Shown here piece by piece: positions 1 through 10,208 of a stretch of 64,000 nucleotides of DNA (the stretch's first letter is position 1; each line of letters opens with the position of its first letter). Origin of the DNA: Diplonema japonicum. Its lineage: Eukaryota > Euglenozoa > Diplonemea > Diplonemida > Diplonemidae. The position numbers were made by a program, and so were the translations under genes. Under the pieces are notes generated by a model. The model saw nothing but the letters and a program-made list of their open reading frames with translations. It was not told where the DNA came from and made no database searches. Where the stretch lies: positions 62,001 to 126,000 of the forward strand of contig OZ025667.1 in assembly GCA_964019335.1 (NCBI GenBank), read 5' to 3'.

Positions 1-532
1 TTTTTCAGTAAAGGTGGTACACAAATTTGTGGGGGGGGGGGGGGTGCTTGGAAATTTCACAACAAAAAATAAAAGCTCCATTGAGGGGCGTGGGTGTGAT
101 TTTTTTTTTTTGTTGCAAGGCAGCCACCAACAGTGGCCTCGTGTTCAGGCGTCCTGTCACATACCGCAGGTACCCTTAAATGTCTTTTTTTTTTCTTTTT
201 TTTTTTTTTTTTTTTTTTTTCTCTACCGGCCCATATCCCCATTTTTTTGCCTATCGGTTTTGAAGAAAAAAAGAAAATGTACATCACCATTGTGTTTACC
301 TACACAAAGGTGAGTAGGAATTTTAAAAAAAAAATAAGTATTGGCAACAACAGGGTATATGCGGCCCCCCCCCCTCTTTTTTATTTAAAACCCTATGAAA
401 GAACAAGAAGTTGAGTAGAAAGAAAATGAGATTTTCACTCCCCCAATTTTTCGCCGAGTTCTGTTACTTCTTTTTTTTTTGTGTGCAAAAACATGTAGTG
501 ACGATTGGGGCCAGCTACTTCTTTTTTTTTCC

Positions 533-564
<32 letters not shown>

Positions 565-1102
565 CTTTTTTTTGTAATTATCAACGAGAAAATATTGTAG
601 GGCTAAATCGTTATCATTTCTTTTTCTCCCCCATACGAAAGAAAAAAAAGAAAAGAAAGGAAAAACATTTTAACCACTTCCCTCCTTGTTCCTAACCTCT
701 TTTTTTCCTCTTAACTGGATGGTGATTTAAGATTTAAAAAAAAAAAGAACTCGTGAATATGGGGGGTATCTCAACATAAGGAAACACTTTTCTGTTCCGA
801 AGAAAAGAAGAAAATAACCCGGGTGAGGAAAGAAGAAAAAGAAAAGAGAAAGAAAAAAAAAAAAAAAAAAAAAAACACAGAGAAATAAAGTTAATTGCAT
901 ACCGCGACCTGTTTGGCATTTTACGTCCGCCCCTCTTCCACAAATAAAAAAAGAGGAAAAAAAAGATTAAAGTGAGAAGGGGGGATGGTGTTGTACATGT
1001 TTACCAGAGTTTGTAAGTGGATGTAAGTTACTTTGTGTGTGCTTTTTTTTTTTTTTTTTTTTTTTTTTTCTCTCGCCCCTCCTCCTCCCCTTAACTGAAA
1101 CG

Positions 1103-1133
<31 letters not shown>

Positions 1134-2122
1134 CTTCGAACACAAGAAATCTATACATATTGGTAGGGAAGGGAAAAAAAAAAAAAAAGTGCTCCCAGAG
1201 AATAGTGTTACGGGGCGGAGTCGGAAAAGCAAACAGCAGGAAGTAGGCGGGGAGGGGGGAAAAAAAAAGAAAAAGAAAATATAGCTCGTCCGGAAAGGCT
1301 GAGGGGGGGTATGCAAAACAAGAAGATTCTGGACTCCAAAAATAGTGTGGAGATTTTTTTTTCCCCGAACGAGCTCTATATTTTCTTTTTTTTTTTCCCC
1401 CTTCTTTTTTTGTTCAAATTGCGTGGTAGTTGCTTCCAAGGTGGTTGCTTTCCCCCGTTCTCACCCCAAGAGAGACAAGAGAAGAAGAAAAAAAACTCTT
1501 TTTTTTATTTTTTTTTTTTAGTCTTCCCTCTGGAAATGAGCGGGAAAAAAAAAAAAAAAAGAAGAAGAAGAAAAAAAAAGAAAAAAAAGGGAAACCCTGT
1601 TCCCTCTCCGTGATAGTGTGTATCAGTAAAAAAAAAAAAGAAAAAAAAAAAAAAAAAAAAAAGAATAAAAATAATAAAGAAATGGAAGGTGCCGTGCCCT
1701 TCATTTTCAGGAAGAAAAAAAAAAGAATGCCGTTGCCTTGTGAAAATCTTTTTCGTCCCTTCGATCGCCTATCCGTCCTTTTTTTACCTTCGTACCCCCG
1801 TGAACCCGAAGGGGAGACCCACAGGAGAGCAAAAGAAAAACGAGCCTTTTCTTTTCTTTTTCTTAAAGATAAAGACTCACAACTTTTTTTCCTCTCGCCG
1901 CCGCCCTCCCCCAAAAAAAATTGTTCTTTCCCCACTTTTCTGTTATGTGTTCTTCTTTTTTTTTCCCTTCATTTTTTTTTCTTTCCATTCTGTCTATTCG
2001 TCTTTTTTTTTTTCTCCTGGGAAAAAAAAAAAAGAAAAAAAAAAGAGAAAAAAAAAACGCACACACGCACAGGGAAGGACAGCGACCCGAGGAGAGAAAA
2101 AAAAAAAATAAAAAAGAGAAAT
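1..2122. other. Homopolymer-rich non-coding leader region
   Basis: I see no gene here. The stretch is made of long runs of T, A, G and C (for example T at 187-222 and 538-574, A at 1103-1128 and 1635-1662). These create spurious Phe/Lys-rich open frames on both strands, and none carries a recognisable domain. A 29-bp motif at 152-180 recurs near 37.6 kb and is listed separately. Confidence 0.7.
152..180 (+). repeat. Short dispersed motif, copy 1
   Basis: The word TCCTGTCACATACCGCAGG, followed by TACCCTTAAA, recurs at 37584-37613 with three substitutions and one indel. Both copies are followed directly by T-rich DNA. It is one of few complex sequences in this homopolymer region. Its role is unknown; it could be a remnant of a dispersed repeat or a processing signal. 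Confidence 0.4.
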
Positions 2123-2474
2123 ATGGCTACCACACTTGCAGCAATATCTGGTGATAAGAAATTAGTCGATATGGATTGGAGATTTGGTGGTATGGGGAAG
2201 AAGAAAAAAAGGGGGAAAAAAAGAAGAAAAAAAAAAAAAAAACCAGTAACGGCTGCAACAAGCGAATCAGACAGCGACGGGTCAACCTTCTTACAACTAA
2301 AATTATCCCTACAGGACAGTGCCGGGAAGACCGAGCGGGTCTACTTCGGTATTTCTTTTTTTTTATAAAAAAGTTTTTATTTAACCCCCCTCCGCAGAAA
2401 TGACTCTTCCACAATTTTACGAGTTCTTAGCGTCACTAGAAGCAGCAAAAGTGAAAATCGACACATTGACATAA
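2123..2474 (+). CDS. COMM-domain-only protein (COMMD6-like)
   Basis: Three exons (2123-2189, 2247-2348, 2398-2474) give 81 residues. Introns at 2190-2246 and 2349-2397 both run GTAT to AG, and splicing restores one continuous frame. The product has the C-terminal COMM domain hallmarks: MDWRFGVTAA, a hydrophobic strand FLQLKLSLQD, and the closing helix EMTLPQFYEFLASLE. COMM proteins act in the Commander/CCC complex in endosomal recycling. Most family members carry an additional N-terminal helical domain, but here only about 15 residues precede the COMM core, as in animal COMMD6. The start is the first in-frame ATG, after an A-rich leader; an upstream exon cannot be excluded. Intron 1 has a poly-A tract before CCAG, intron 2 a C/T-rich tract before CAG. 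Confidence 0.8.
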
Positions 2475-2483
2475 AAAAAAATT

Positions 2484-2518
<35 letters not shown>

Positions 2519-2640
2519 CCTTTCTGTTTACCACGACTCACCCCGTGTGTGCGTCTTTTTTTTTTTTTTTTGTTGTTGTTCTTTCCCTTCCGTATGTGGT
2601 TTTATTTTTTTTTTCCCCCGCTGCCCGGAGGGGGGGAATA

Positions 2641-2675
<35 letters not shown>

Positions 2676-2691
2676 AGGGGTAAAAAAAAAA

Positions 2692-5600
2692 ATGAAAAAC
2701 CAGTTCACGGTAATAGCAGGATTAGTCCTGGCAATTATAATAGAGGCCAACGCAGGACAAAGGATATGTGAAGGGGAGATACGGGTCCCGAGCAATGTGG
2801 AAATAAAAACGATGACGGTGGAGCTGGTGAGGAAGGAAAACAAGGGCGTGCTAGAGTCTGTAGAAGTGGCACCCGACGGTTATTTCGCCCTGCCCTTGGA
2901 GGGGAGGGTATTGAAAGACTTCGAAATTTCGCTACGAGGCTTCCCCGGCGGCTGGGAAATGGACAGAACCACCGCAGAATCTTCCGAGTGCACATCTGGC
3001 ATGGTGGTCTTTTCACTAAAAGGGATCTCCGTAAAGGGTAAAATTCAAAACCCCACCAGCATCCCTCTACCCGAAACAACCGTGACCCTAACAGCAATCC
3101 CCGATGGGGAAAAAATTACAGCAACATCTGACCCGATAACAGGGTTTTTTAAAATCCCCAACGGCGTTCCGTTGTCAGAGTACAAGCTCACCGCTACAGA
3201 TTCAAACGGTTTTTTCATATTCACGCACCCAACCATGAAGGTGTCCGGACCAGGTGCCGATTTGAACGAAATCACTGTTTCCGGTTTTAAATTCACGGTG
3301 GTCTCACACGACGGTGAAACAAGACAGATCACAACCGGGCTGAACCCCGCAACTGAAATTGAAGCCCTCAAAACCCCATCTCACGAAAAGTACACATTCG
3401 AGAAAAAAACCAACTTAGAAAAATTCACCGTCAACTACATCATCTCAAAAGTCCTCTGCCAAGGCTCCATCACCGGTGGCCTATCAGGCGTTGAAATCAT
3501 GCAAGGTGTCGTTTCCGACGAAACCGGGCACTTTGAAATCAAATTAGACATAGGAAAAACGTACCACATCGCTCCGAAGAAAGCTGGGTACACATTTGAT
3601 AAGGTGGAGGTTGTTGGATCGACGCAATTGACGATTCCTATCATTGTCCCGAGAACTGTTTCTGTCTGCGGCAAGATCATGACCACCACGGTGAAGCCTT
3701 CCGAGGTAGCACTCCGACCCCTTTCACAACCGGTCAACGAAGACGGCACTTTCTGCGAAACCGCTTCTTACGGTTCGACGGTTCTCTTCACCGTCGTGGC
3801 TCCCAAAGGGGTTACTGTTTACCCGAAAACTTACGAATACCACGCTACAACCCCGAAAAACGATCTTATCTTCGATGAGGCTCTTCTCGACATCCCTGGG
3901 GCGTTGTCTTGCTTTGTTTCGAGCGAGTGCAAGGACGTCACCGTCCATGCTACATCGGCAGAGGATTCCACCACAACATCTGTTAAAACCGGTGAAAACG
4001 GTGAGTTTGTGTTCAAACAAATCCCGCCTGGTAAATACCGTATTGAGGTGGCTGCGGAGGGGAAAAAAGTGAACGGGAAGAAAATATGCTGGGAAACCGG
4101 TACCGACACCAACGCAACACCAAACATGAACAAGGTCCTCATCAAGCAAAAAGGTTACGAGGTGCACATCACAGGTGTTACCGGGGTAAAGGCAAAAATC
4201 ACAAATGTGAAAAAACTCGGATCACCCGCAACGCCACTCACATTCAACAAAAACACGATAGACATGTGCCTCACATCTGTCGGGCCCGGTGTTAAAGTCG
4301 TACCTGATGGGTGCATGGACTTTACCGAAATCGATTTGAGCCAAAGGAAAGACACGTTCACGCTGAGCCCAACCGGGTTTGCCGTTCGCGGAAAGATCGC
4401 CACTTCCTCAACTGCAGTCCGTGTGAAGGCTGTGTTTTCCCCATCATCAGTGAGAAAGGAGATCCCGGTTCAATCCACGAAGACGGGTTTTGAATTCGCC
4501 TTTGTATCCCCTATTGGTGAAACGGTGAAGCTAACCCCGTTATCGGACGATCCTGCAGTGATCTTCCATCCGGGTTCGTTTGAGTTCACAACACCGAAAG
4601 ACGCGTGTGTTGGGGAGGATTTTCTGCCTGTTTTCAATGGGGAGAAGGGTGTGTATGTTGAAGGGAAGATCTCACCAGCGTTGGAAGGCGTGAAAATCAC
4701 CTTTAAAAACGAGGAAACGGTGACGGGCGTGAACGGGAAATACACGATCGGGCCTTTGAAGGCTGAGACGAACAACGACACCCCAACCGCAACAAAGAAG
4801 GGCTACACCTTCAACCTCGAAAACGACGGGACAACCTTCACAGCGAAAAAACTTTCAACGATTGTTGTTAAGGCCATCGACACGACCTCTAAGAAGGGGG
4901 TGGCAAACACCTTTGTGTCCATCTCAGGAGAAGGTCTACGATCGTCAAAGTACACCCCTGAAGACGGTGAGATCGAGTACCCCGGGCTTGCTCCAGGGAA
5001 GTATCACATCGCTGTCTCCCACAAGGAGTATGATTTTGGTAGAGAAACTGTTGTTTTGGAGGATGGCGGGCTTCGTGTTGTTGAGCTGAAGTCCGTTCGC
5101 AAGGCATTCTCCGTGAATGGGGTTGTGAGGATGGCCACCAAGCAGGGCCTCTCCGGCCTCCAGGTCCATGCTGTATCAACGCTCAATGGGGATATTCTCG
5201 ACGCAACTACGTCTGCCGACGGTTCGTTCGTCATCTTGGCCCTGCAGCCCAACACCCCTTACTCCGTTTCACTTAAAAAGGGATCTTGCGAGTACTCTGA
5301 ACCGGAGCAGCACACTGTGACCGTTACCAATGCCGACGCACAGCCTATTGAATTTACAGCACTGCCTTCACCGAGCGGTACTGACGTTAGAGGCAGGGTA
5401 GTGGTCGATGATGCGTTGCTTGGAAAGGTATTTTTTTTTCCCTTTTTCTTTTTGGAGGGAGTTCAAAAAAAAAAAAAAAAAAAAAAAAGGTTGACGTGCA
5501 GCTTCTCAGCCACACCGGGGTGGTGTTGCGGCACCAGGCAGTCTCGAAACTGAAATTCTACGAGTTTCTGAACGTGAAACGCCCGCAGGACGGGTTCTTT

Positions 5601-6014
5601 GAAGTCAAGGTATGATAAAAAAAAGGGGGGGGGGAATAAATTTAACAGGTCGTTCCCAAACCCGGCAGTGGCATTCCAGGGTCCTCCAAGGTGAAGGTGC
5701 ACCCCTTCTCGGGGACCGGTGCTGGGTTGGTCGTCATCGAGAAGGATATTTCGTTTTCCCCGCCTTCTATGGGCGGGACGCAAACCCCTCACGCCTCAAG
5801 CCCGTCTATCTCTGCGGTGCCGGGGCTTCTCCTTGTTATCAGTGCGGTGGTGGCACTCTTCTTCCTTCGAAGCCAAGCAAGCGCCGCTGTAAGCAATATC
5901 AGATCAGCCAACGGGTCTCTCCAGTACAGATCTATGACAAAACACGCGAAGGTATTGTTTTTTTTTTTCTTCTTCTTTTTTTTTTTTTCTAATTAAAAAT
6001 CACAGAGACGGTAG
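2692..6014 (+). CDS. NOMO: Nodal modulator (NOMO) homologue, ER membrane protein
   Basis: Four exons (2692-5427, 5490-5609, 5649-5951, 6006-6014) encode 1055 residues; metazoan NOMO is about 1200. An N-terminal hydrophobic signal (residues about 3-20) is followed by many carboxypeptidase-regulatory/Ig-like beta-sandwich repeats, recognisable by recurring G.F.....PG.Y....... patterns such as GEFVFKQIPPGKYRIEVAA and YPGLAPGKYHIAVSH. One transmembrane helix lies near residues 1003-1022, followed by a short basic tail ending KHAKRR. NOMO partners TMEM147 and nicalin at the ER translocon for multipass membrane protein biogenesis. All three introns (62, 39 and 54 nt) keep frame. Intron 1 contains a T-run near its donor and an A-run ending at its acceptor. 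If the last intron were retained the tail would become Phe-rich. The start is the ATG directly after a poly-A run; upstream in-frame ATGs translate homopolymers. Confidence 0.85.
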
Positions 6015-6046
6015 TGTGTTTTTATGTATCAAAGAATAGCTATTTA

Positions 6047-6168
6047 CTGCCAACAAGTAATGACTTTACCGTTACCTCGAGGTTCCGCATTTTACCGTCG
6101 AGGGCCCGCAGGGCCCGAGATGGTAAAATGCGGAACCGAGAGGTCGGTAAAGCATTACTTGGCGGTAG
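6047..6168. repeat. 120-bp near-perfect hairpin, copy 1
   Basis: Arms of about 58 nt pair around a three-base loop GCA at 6108-6110. The apex CGAGGGCCCGCAGGGCCCGA is shared with copy 2. Paired blocks include GGTTCCGCATTTTACC against GGTAAAATGCGGAACC, CTTTACCG against CGGTAAAG, and AAGTAATG against CATTACTT. Where copy 2 differs, both arms differ together. Confidence 0.85.
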
Positions 6169-6504
6169 GTAAGTGGTTTTATTTCACGACACTCAGAAAT
6201 TACTTCACCACGAGGGGCACAGCGGGGTGACAAGGGGTAACAAGAGAGGGGTTACAAAGGTTACAATACAAGTTGTTTTTCCTCCTTTTGTTGAGTAAGA
6301 GCTGCCGCTGTCGCTGGCATTGCACTGTCACCATCTCTAATCAGGCCTTCTCATACCTGGCGCGGCCGCTGGCTCCTTTTTTTCTGCTGCTTCGGTATTT
6401 TGAAGTCATTTGGGGAGCTTGGGTAAGCTGACTAAGTTACCCTCACCCACAGAAGAGTTACCCCCAGAAACTGGGAACAAGGCCTAGCCAAAAGTGGGCA
6501 AATT

Positions 6505-6650
6505 GAGAGGAAAAGTAGTCCAACTTGGAACTGAGCCGAGGCAAAAGTTGGTCAATTGAGCTGAACCTGGGGGGAAACTAGCAAACTGAAAGGAAAAAGT
6601 AGCCCACTGGGAACCGAACCGAGGCAAAAATTGGCCTACCGAGGCATATT
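6505..6650 (+). repeat. Two imperfect tandem ~75-bp units inside element copy 1
   Basis: Two successive segments share the order GGAAAAGTAG, CCAACTTGGAAC, GAGCCGAGGCAAAAGTTGG (first) and GGAAAAAGTAG, CCACTGGGAAC, GAACCGAGGCAAAAATTGG (second), with several substitutions. They are found only in this element copy, and I see no function. Confidence 0.5.
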
Positions 6651-6927
6651 ATTTAACGGAAACCCCCTATTACTTCACGGAAAACAGGCCATTATTTCAC
6701 CGTGAAGTAATGAGATTTAGCGTGAAGTAATGGGCCCCCCAGTGTGTGAAGTAATTTCTGAAGAGTGAAATAAAAAAAGAAGTTAAAAAAAAAAACTGGA
6801 GGAAGAGGAAGGGGGGGAAAAAAATGTATTTTTTTATTCCTCTTTTTTTTGTCAAGAAATACCAACATGAAAAAGGGAGGGGAAACCGAAAAGAATAAAA
6901 AAAAGAGAAGCTGCAGCATACGATGAC

Positions 6928-7683
6928 ATGCTCAGGCGGTCCCCGTTAGTTTTGTTCAACGCTCGCGATGTGTTGGGCCTCACGGGCCTTGCGGTGGTGG
7001 GGCCCAAGGAGGTTAAGAAAGCTTATCTGAAGCTCGCGAAGCGGTACCACCCCGACACCGAGACAGGGGACATCGCGAAATTCAGAGATGTAAAAGAAGC
7101 GTACGAACGTTTGAAGAGCATGAAGCAGCGAAACACCGTTTCAAAAGGAAGCCTGATGGACGAACTGAAGAAATGGTACAAGGAACGCCCTCCCACAAAT
7201 ATGAGGAAGGGGACGAAAACCACGGCCCCACGTTCAAGAGCTCGCCGAGGGTACGGGCAAGGGACGGAGAACTGTGGGCTGTGCGGGAAACTAATAGCAA
7301 TTCCCGTGAGAATGGTCAAAACATCAAACTGCAGCTGCAACCCCGCTTACTGCATGACCTGCGTGCGGGACTCTCTAGGACTCAACGGAGTTCTTGTTCA
7401 GCACCGTTCGCCCAAGCTCTCCCCTTGCCCTTCCTGCCATGCCACTGTAACCTACCCTCCCACAGAGCGTGCTTATGTTATAGACACTCACCTTTCTAAT
7501 TATCTCGACAAGAAATTCGGGCCGATAAACTGCCACCGTTGCCCCGACTGGACGGGCCCGCGGTCAGGGTTTCTCGAACATATTAAAAAGTGCGGGAAGT
7601 GCCCTAAATGTGGGACGCCTGTGCGGGCCGTGAACATGCCGTATCACAAGTGCGGGCAACCGTTGAAAATATGCAGGAAGTAA
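6928..7683 (+). CDS. J-domain protein with two zinc-finger clusters
   Basis: 251 residues. Residues about 10-65 form a J-domain with the diagnostic HPD tripeptide (KRYHPDTETG), which stimulates Hsp70 ATPase. The middle (about 113-170) has paired cysteines spaced like a RING-type finger (CGLC, CSCNPAYCMTC, CPSC). The C-terminus (about 198-248) has a second Cys/His cluster (CHRC, a further H and C, then CPKCGTPV and CGQ) resembling TRAF-type fingers. The combination suggests an Hsp70 co-chaperone coupled to zinc-dependent binding or ubiquitination; the RING activity is an inference. Alternative ATGs downstream would remove the J-domain start, so the first is preferred. Element copy 1 ends about 150 bp upstream. 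Confidence 0.75.
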   Translation: MLRRSPLVLFNARDVLGLTGLAVVGPKEVKKAYLKLAKRYHPDTETGDIAKFRDVKEAYERLKSMKQRNTVSKGSLMDELKKWYKERPPTNMRKGTKTTAPRSRARRGYGQGTENCGLCGKLIAIPVRMVKTSNCSCNPAYCMTCVRDSLGLNGVLVQHRSPKLSPCPSCHATVTYPPTERAYVIDTHLSNYLDKKFGPINCHRCPDWTGPRSGFLEHIKKCGKCPKCGTPVRAVNMPYHKCGQPLKICRK

Positions 7684-7844
7684 AATGGGGATCCCTCTGC
7701 TGAACATGATTTTTTTTTCCTTTTTTTTTTCTGATCGCGGAGGGGGCGCTGGGAAAGTTTTTTTCTTCTTAATATTAAGCCTTTCACGGGGAAGAAAAAA
7801 AGAAAACACAACACAGAACCCCACTAAGAAAAAAAAAAATAGAA

Positions 7845-8531
7845 ATGTTCCGTTCTCTCTTGCTGGCATCGTCTGTGGCAGGTGTGCTCGGGAACCTGCC
7901 TGAGGTGTGGAGGCAGTTCCCTTTGGAGGATCCTGGACTTCCGGGGATTCCGCCTTTCCAGCCGCCTGACGTTGAGGTAGCGGGTATCCCTGTAAACGGT
8001 CGCGACGGAGGTGTGGACTTCGCCCTGCTGGGTGGGCCTGAGCCTGCCTATATCGAGGAGATCCCTTCGTTCCTGAGGCAGGCAACGTACCACGCGGTAC
8101 CGTCTGTGGCTGAAGACGGTGGTTTGAGGTTTGAATGCCCTCTCTCGCAACCTTGCACATTCTTCGTTATTGCCTTCCACTGTGTCCCGTGCTCCATTGG
8201 GCTTGGCGGTGGTCTGACCCAGAACCTCCTCCTGTCGGATGGGTGGGAGGCTCGTAGGTGTGCTCCTGTAATGATGTTTGGTTCGGACCCTTCCTCATAC
8301 CCCATGATGGCCTTCCGCGTGGAGGTGGCTCCTATGTCCTCTGTTGAGACGCCACGCTTTACTTCAACGGGAATTTACATCGGTGTGTTCGCCACCGTTG
8401 GCTCCACGCCTTTCTGTGAGATCCCTCGCCGCCCGCATGGACCCCACCAGGTTTCCCTCACTCGTTGCTCGAGTTCTACTTGCCCCATGAAGCCCAAGGA
8501 GAACGGGCCTCCTGTTATTGGGGTGAGGTAA
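7845..8531 (+). CDS. Secreted protein of unknown family, paralogue A
   Basis: 228 residues starting with a signal-peptide-like segment (MFRSLLLASSVAGVLG). I do not recognise the family. It is clearly homologous to paralogue B at 10278. Shared blocks are IPSFLRQA, GLRFECP, QPCTFFV, FHCVPCSIGL, LSDGWEAR, YPMMAFR, EVAPMSS, IGVFATVGSTPFCEI and a Cys-containing tail. Conserved cysteines suggest disulfides in an extracellular or lumenal fold. The first mature region (residues 17-70) is Pro-rich and less conserved. The ATG follows a poly-A stretch and the sequence TAGAA. There is no transmembrane helix after the signal. Confidence 0.75.
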   Translation: MFRSLLLASSVAGVLGNLPEVWRQFPLEDPGLPGIPPFQPPDVEVAGIPVNGRDGGVDFALLGGPEPAYIEEIPSFLRQATYHAVPSVAEDGGLRFECPLSQPCTFFVIAFHCVPCSIGLGGGLTQNLLLSDGWEARRCAPVMMFGSDPSSYPMMAFRVEVAPMSSVETPRFTSTGIYIGVFATVGSTPFCEIPRRPHGPHQVSLTRCSSSTCPMKPKENGPPVIGVR

Positions 8532-9174
8532 ATAGGGAAAAAAGAAATTTAAAAAAAAAAAAAAAAAAAAATGAAGAAAAAAAGTTAACACAAACTACTA
8601 TACACTGCACTCGTGGAGTATGCTTGGGGGGTAGAAAGCCCTTTTTTTTTTTTTTTTTTTTTGTTTCCCCAGCTAAATAATAATACCCATGGTGAGAGCA
8701 ACAACGCACAAATACAGAAAGAAAAAGGAGAGGGAAAAAAAAAATAAAGAAACCAAAAAAAAAAAAAGTCTGGGCTATAAAAAAAAGTTTAGTCCGTGAC
8801 ACACAATCGAATTATTATTTTTTTTTTTTTTTTATGCACACTTTTCAACTAATATTCATCAATTTTTTTAAAGTTTTATTGTCTTCCCCATTCCCCCCCG
8901 CCTGCTGTTCTCCAGTACAAGTTGGTTGACTTGTTTGAAAAAAAGAATTAAAAATAAAAAAAAAAAACATATCTGCACAACTTTATTTTCTTCAAAAAAA
9001 AAAAGAAGACTCTCTTTTTTTTTGTTGTTGAAGAAAAATGCCGCGTGTGCTTAGACCATCGGGCATTCTTAGCATTGAACCAAAGGGGAGAAGGAGGGAA
9101 AAAGAAAAGAAATCCCTCCCTATTGTGTTCTCTAGTGCTCTCGATCCGACCGAAAAAAGGAGGAAAAAAGGTTC

Positions 9175-9209
<35 letters not shown>

Positions 9210-9674
9210 TCCCCTTCAGTCATGTGTTAGCCTCGTCCCACCCCCTTTCTTTTGATGGGTAGGTCGATACCTTCCCCATCATAAATATTTATGATATCTT
9301 TTGGTGTTGACACCATGTACTGAAATCTCATGGTGGGTTCCACTAAAAGTTCACATTTTTTTTTCTTCTTTTTTGAGTAAAAAATGGCGTCTTACAATGA
9401 CCTCGTTCTTTCTTCCCCCCCCCTTTTTTTTCTTTCTTCTTTTTTTTTCTATTCTATTGCCCGTAAACTACAACTGGTAGTTGGCAGGGTTGGGCAATGA
9501 GAAAATCTCCACAAACAAAAAAAACAAAAAAAAAAATGGAACAACTAAGGTTCCCTCTTTTTTTTCCTTTTTTTTTTTCTTCAAAATTTCTTCCTCCATT
9601 TTTTTTTTTTTTTTATTTTCCCCCGCACTTCTTTTTTTTTTTTTTTTTTTATATTTGGCTTTCAAGAAAAAAAT
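8532..9674. other. Gene-free homopolymer-rich interval
   Basis: I see no gene in this interval. It contains A- and T-runs and a short complex segment around 9225-9340 without coding potential. It ends where element copy 2 begins. Confidence 0.65.
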
Positions 9675-9683
9675 AACTATTTA

Positions 9684-9806
9684 TTGCCAACAAATAATGA
9701 GTCATTATTTAACTCGAGTTCCCGAATTTTTTGCACGAGGGCCCGCAGGGCCCGAGTGCAAAAAAACGGGTAACGAGTGTTAAATAATGGCTCATTTGGC
9801 GGCAAG
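9684..9806. repeat. 120-bp near-perfect hairpin, copy 2
   Basis: Two arms pair around the same GCA loop (9745-9747) and the same GGGCCC-flanked apex as copy 1. Stem blocks are copy-specific: CATTATTTAAC pairs with GTTAAATAATG, and TTTTTTGCA pairs with TGCAAAAAA. Confidence 0.85.
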
Positions 9807-10094
9807 TAAGTCGTTTTATTTCACTCTTCGTCATTTGAGTCACTCACTCTTCACTGCTTTCACTGCTGTTTTTTTTCACGCAGGTCAGCTTTTTGGGGAT
9901 TTTCCTAAGGTAATACAGGGTAGCTATTTCGCCGTGGCATTTAAAGGGGAAGTAAGGCACTTATTCCCACTTTTAAGGGCTGGAATGGCCTCAGATGGCC
10001 AAAAATAGTCAAAATACCCCCACCCCAAAAAAATTTTTCAAGGGGTTGGGTGCATTTTTTTCCACGACAAGACCCATTTTTTCACTCTGAAGGG

Positions 10095-10208
10095 CCATTA
10101 TTTAACTGCAAAATCTCATTATTTAACTAGTTAAATAATGGCGATTTCGCGTTAAATAATGGCCGTTTCGCGTTAAATAATGGCCATTTCGCGTTAAATA
10201 ATGAGGCC
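10095..10208. repeat. Palindromic CATTATTTAAC motif array
   Basis: The word CATTATTTAAC occurs twice in one orientation and four times in the other (GTTAAATAATG), three of the latter spaced about 21 bp apart with intervening GCGATTTCGC-like blocks. The centre at 10118-10141 is a perfect 24-bp palindrome around ACTAGT. The same word is found in both arms of this copy's hairpin. The arrangement resembles iterons recognised by a DNA-binding protein; that reading is an inference. Confidence 0.75.

Larger units (their letters stand above)
6041..6776. mobile_element. Hairpin/TIR element, copy 1
   Basis: The unit has four parts in order: a long hairpin (about 6047-6168), a left terminal inverted repeat (6176-6218, starting GTTTTATTTCAC), an interior of about 450 bp without coding potential, and a right inverted repeat (6732-6775, ending GTGAAATAAAA). 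Just inside the right end, at 6689-6712, lies a near-palindrome CCATTATTTCACCGTGAAGT followed by AATG, and GTGAAGTAATG recurs at 6722-6732. Copy 2 at 9675-10246 has the same order of parts with diverged sequence. I saw no transposase. It sits between NOMO and the J-domain gene and could be a non-autonomous transposon; no target duplication is obvious. Confidence 0.6.

Noticed and set aside
1-2110. Several long open frames rich in Phe or Lys on both strands, such as 921-1439 on - and 1430-2122 on +
   Set aside because: They are translations of poly-T and poly-A runs, with no domains and no codon bias like the confirmed genes.
10118-10208. Regularly spaced repeats that might suggest a CRISPR array
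   Set aside because: Units are 21 bp with almost identical spacers and inverted copies, in a eukaryotic genome; they belong to the hairpin/TIR element.
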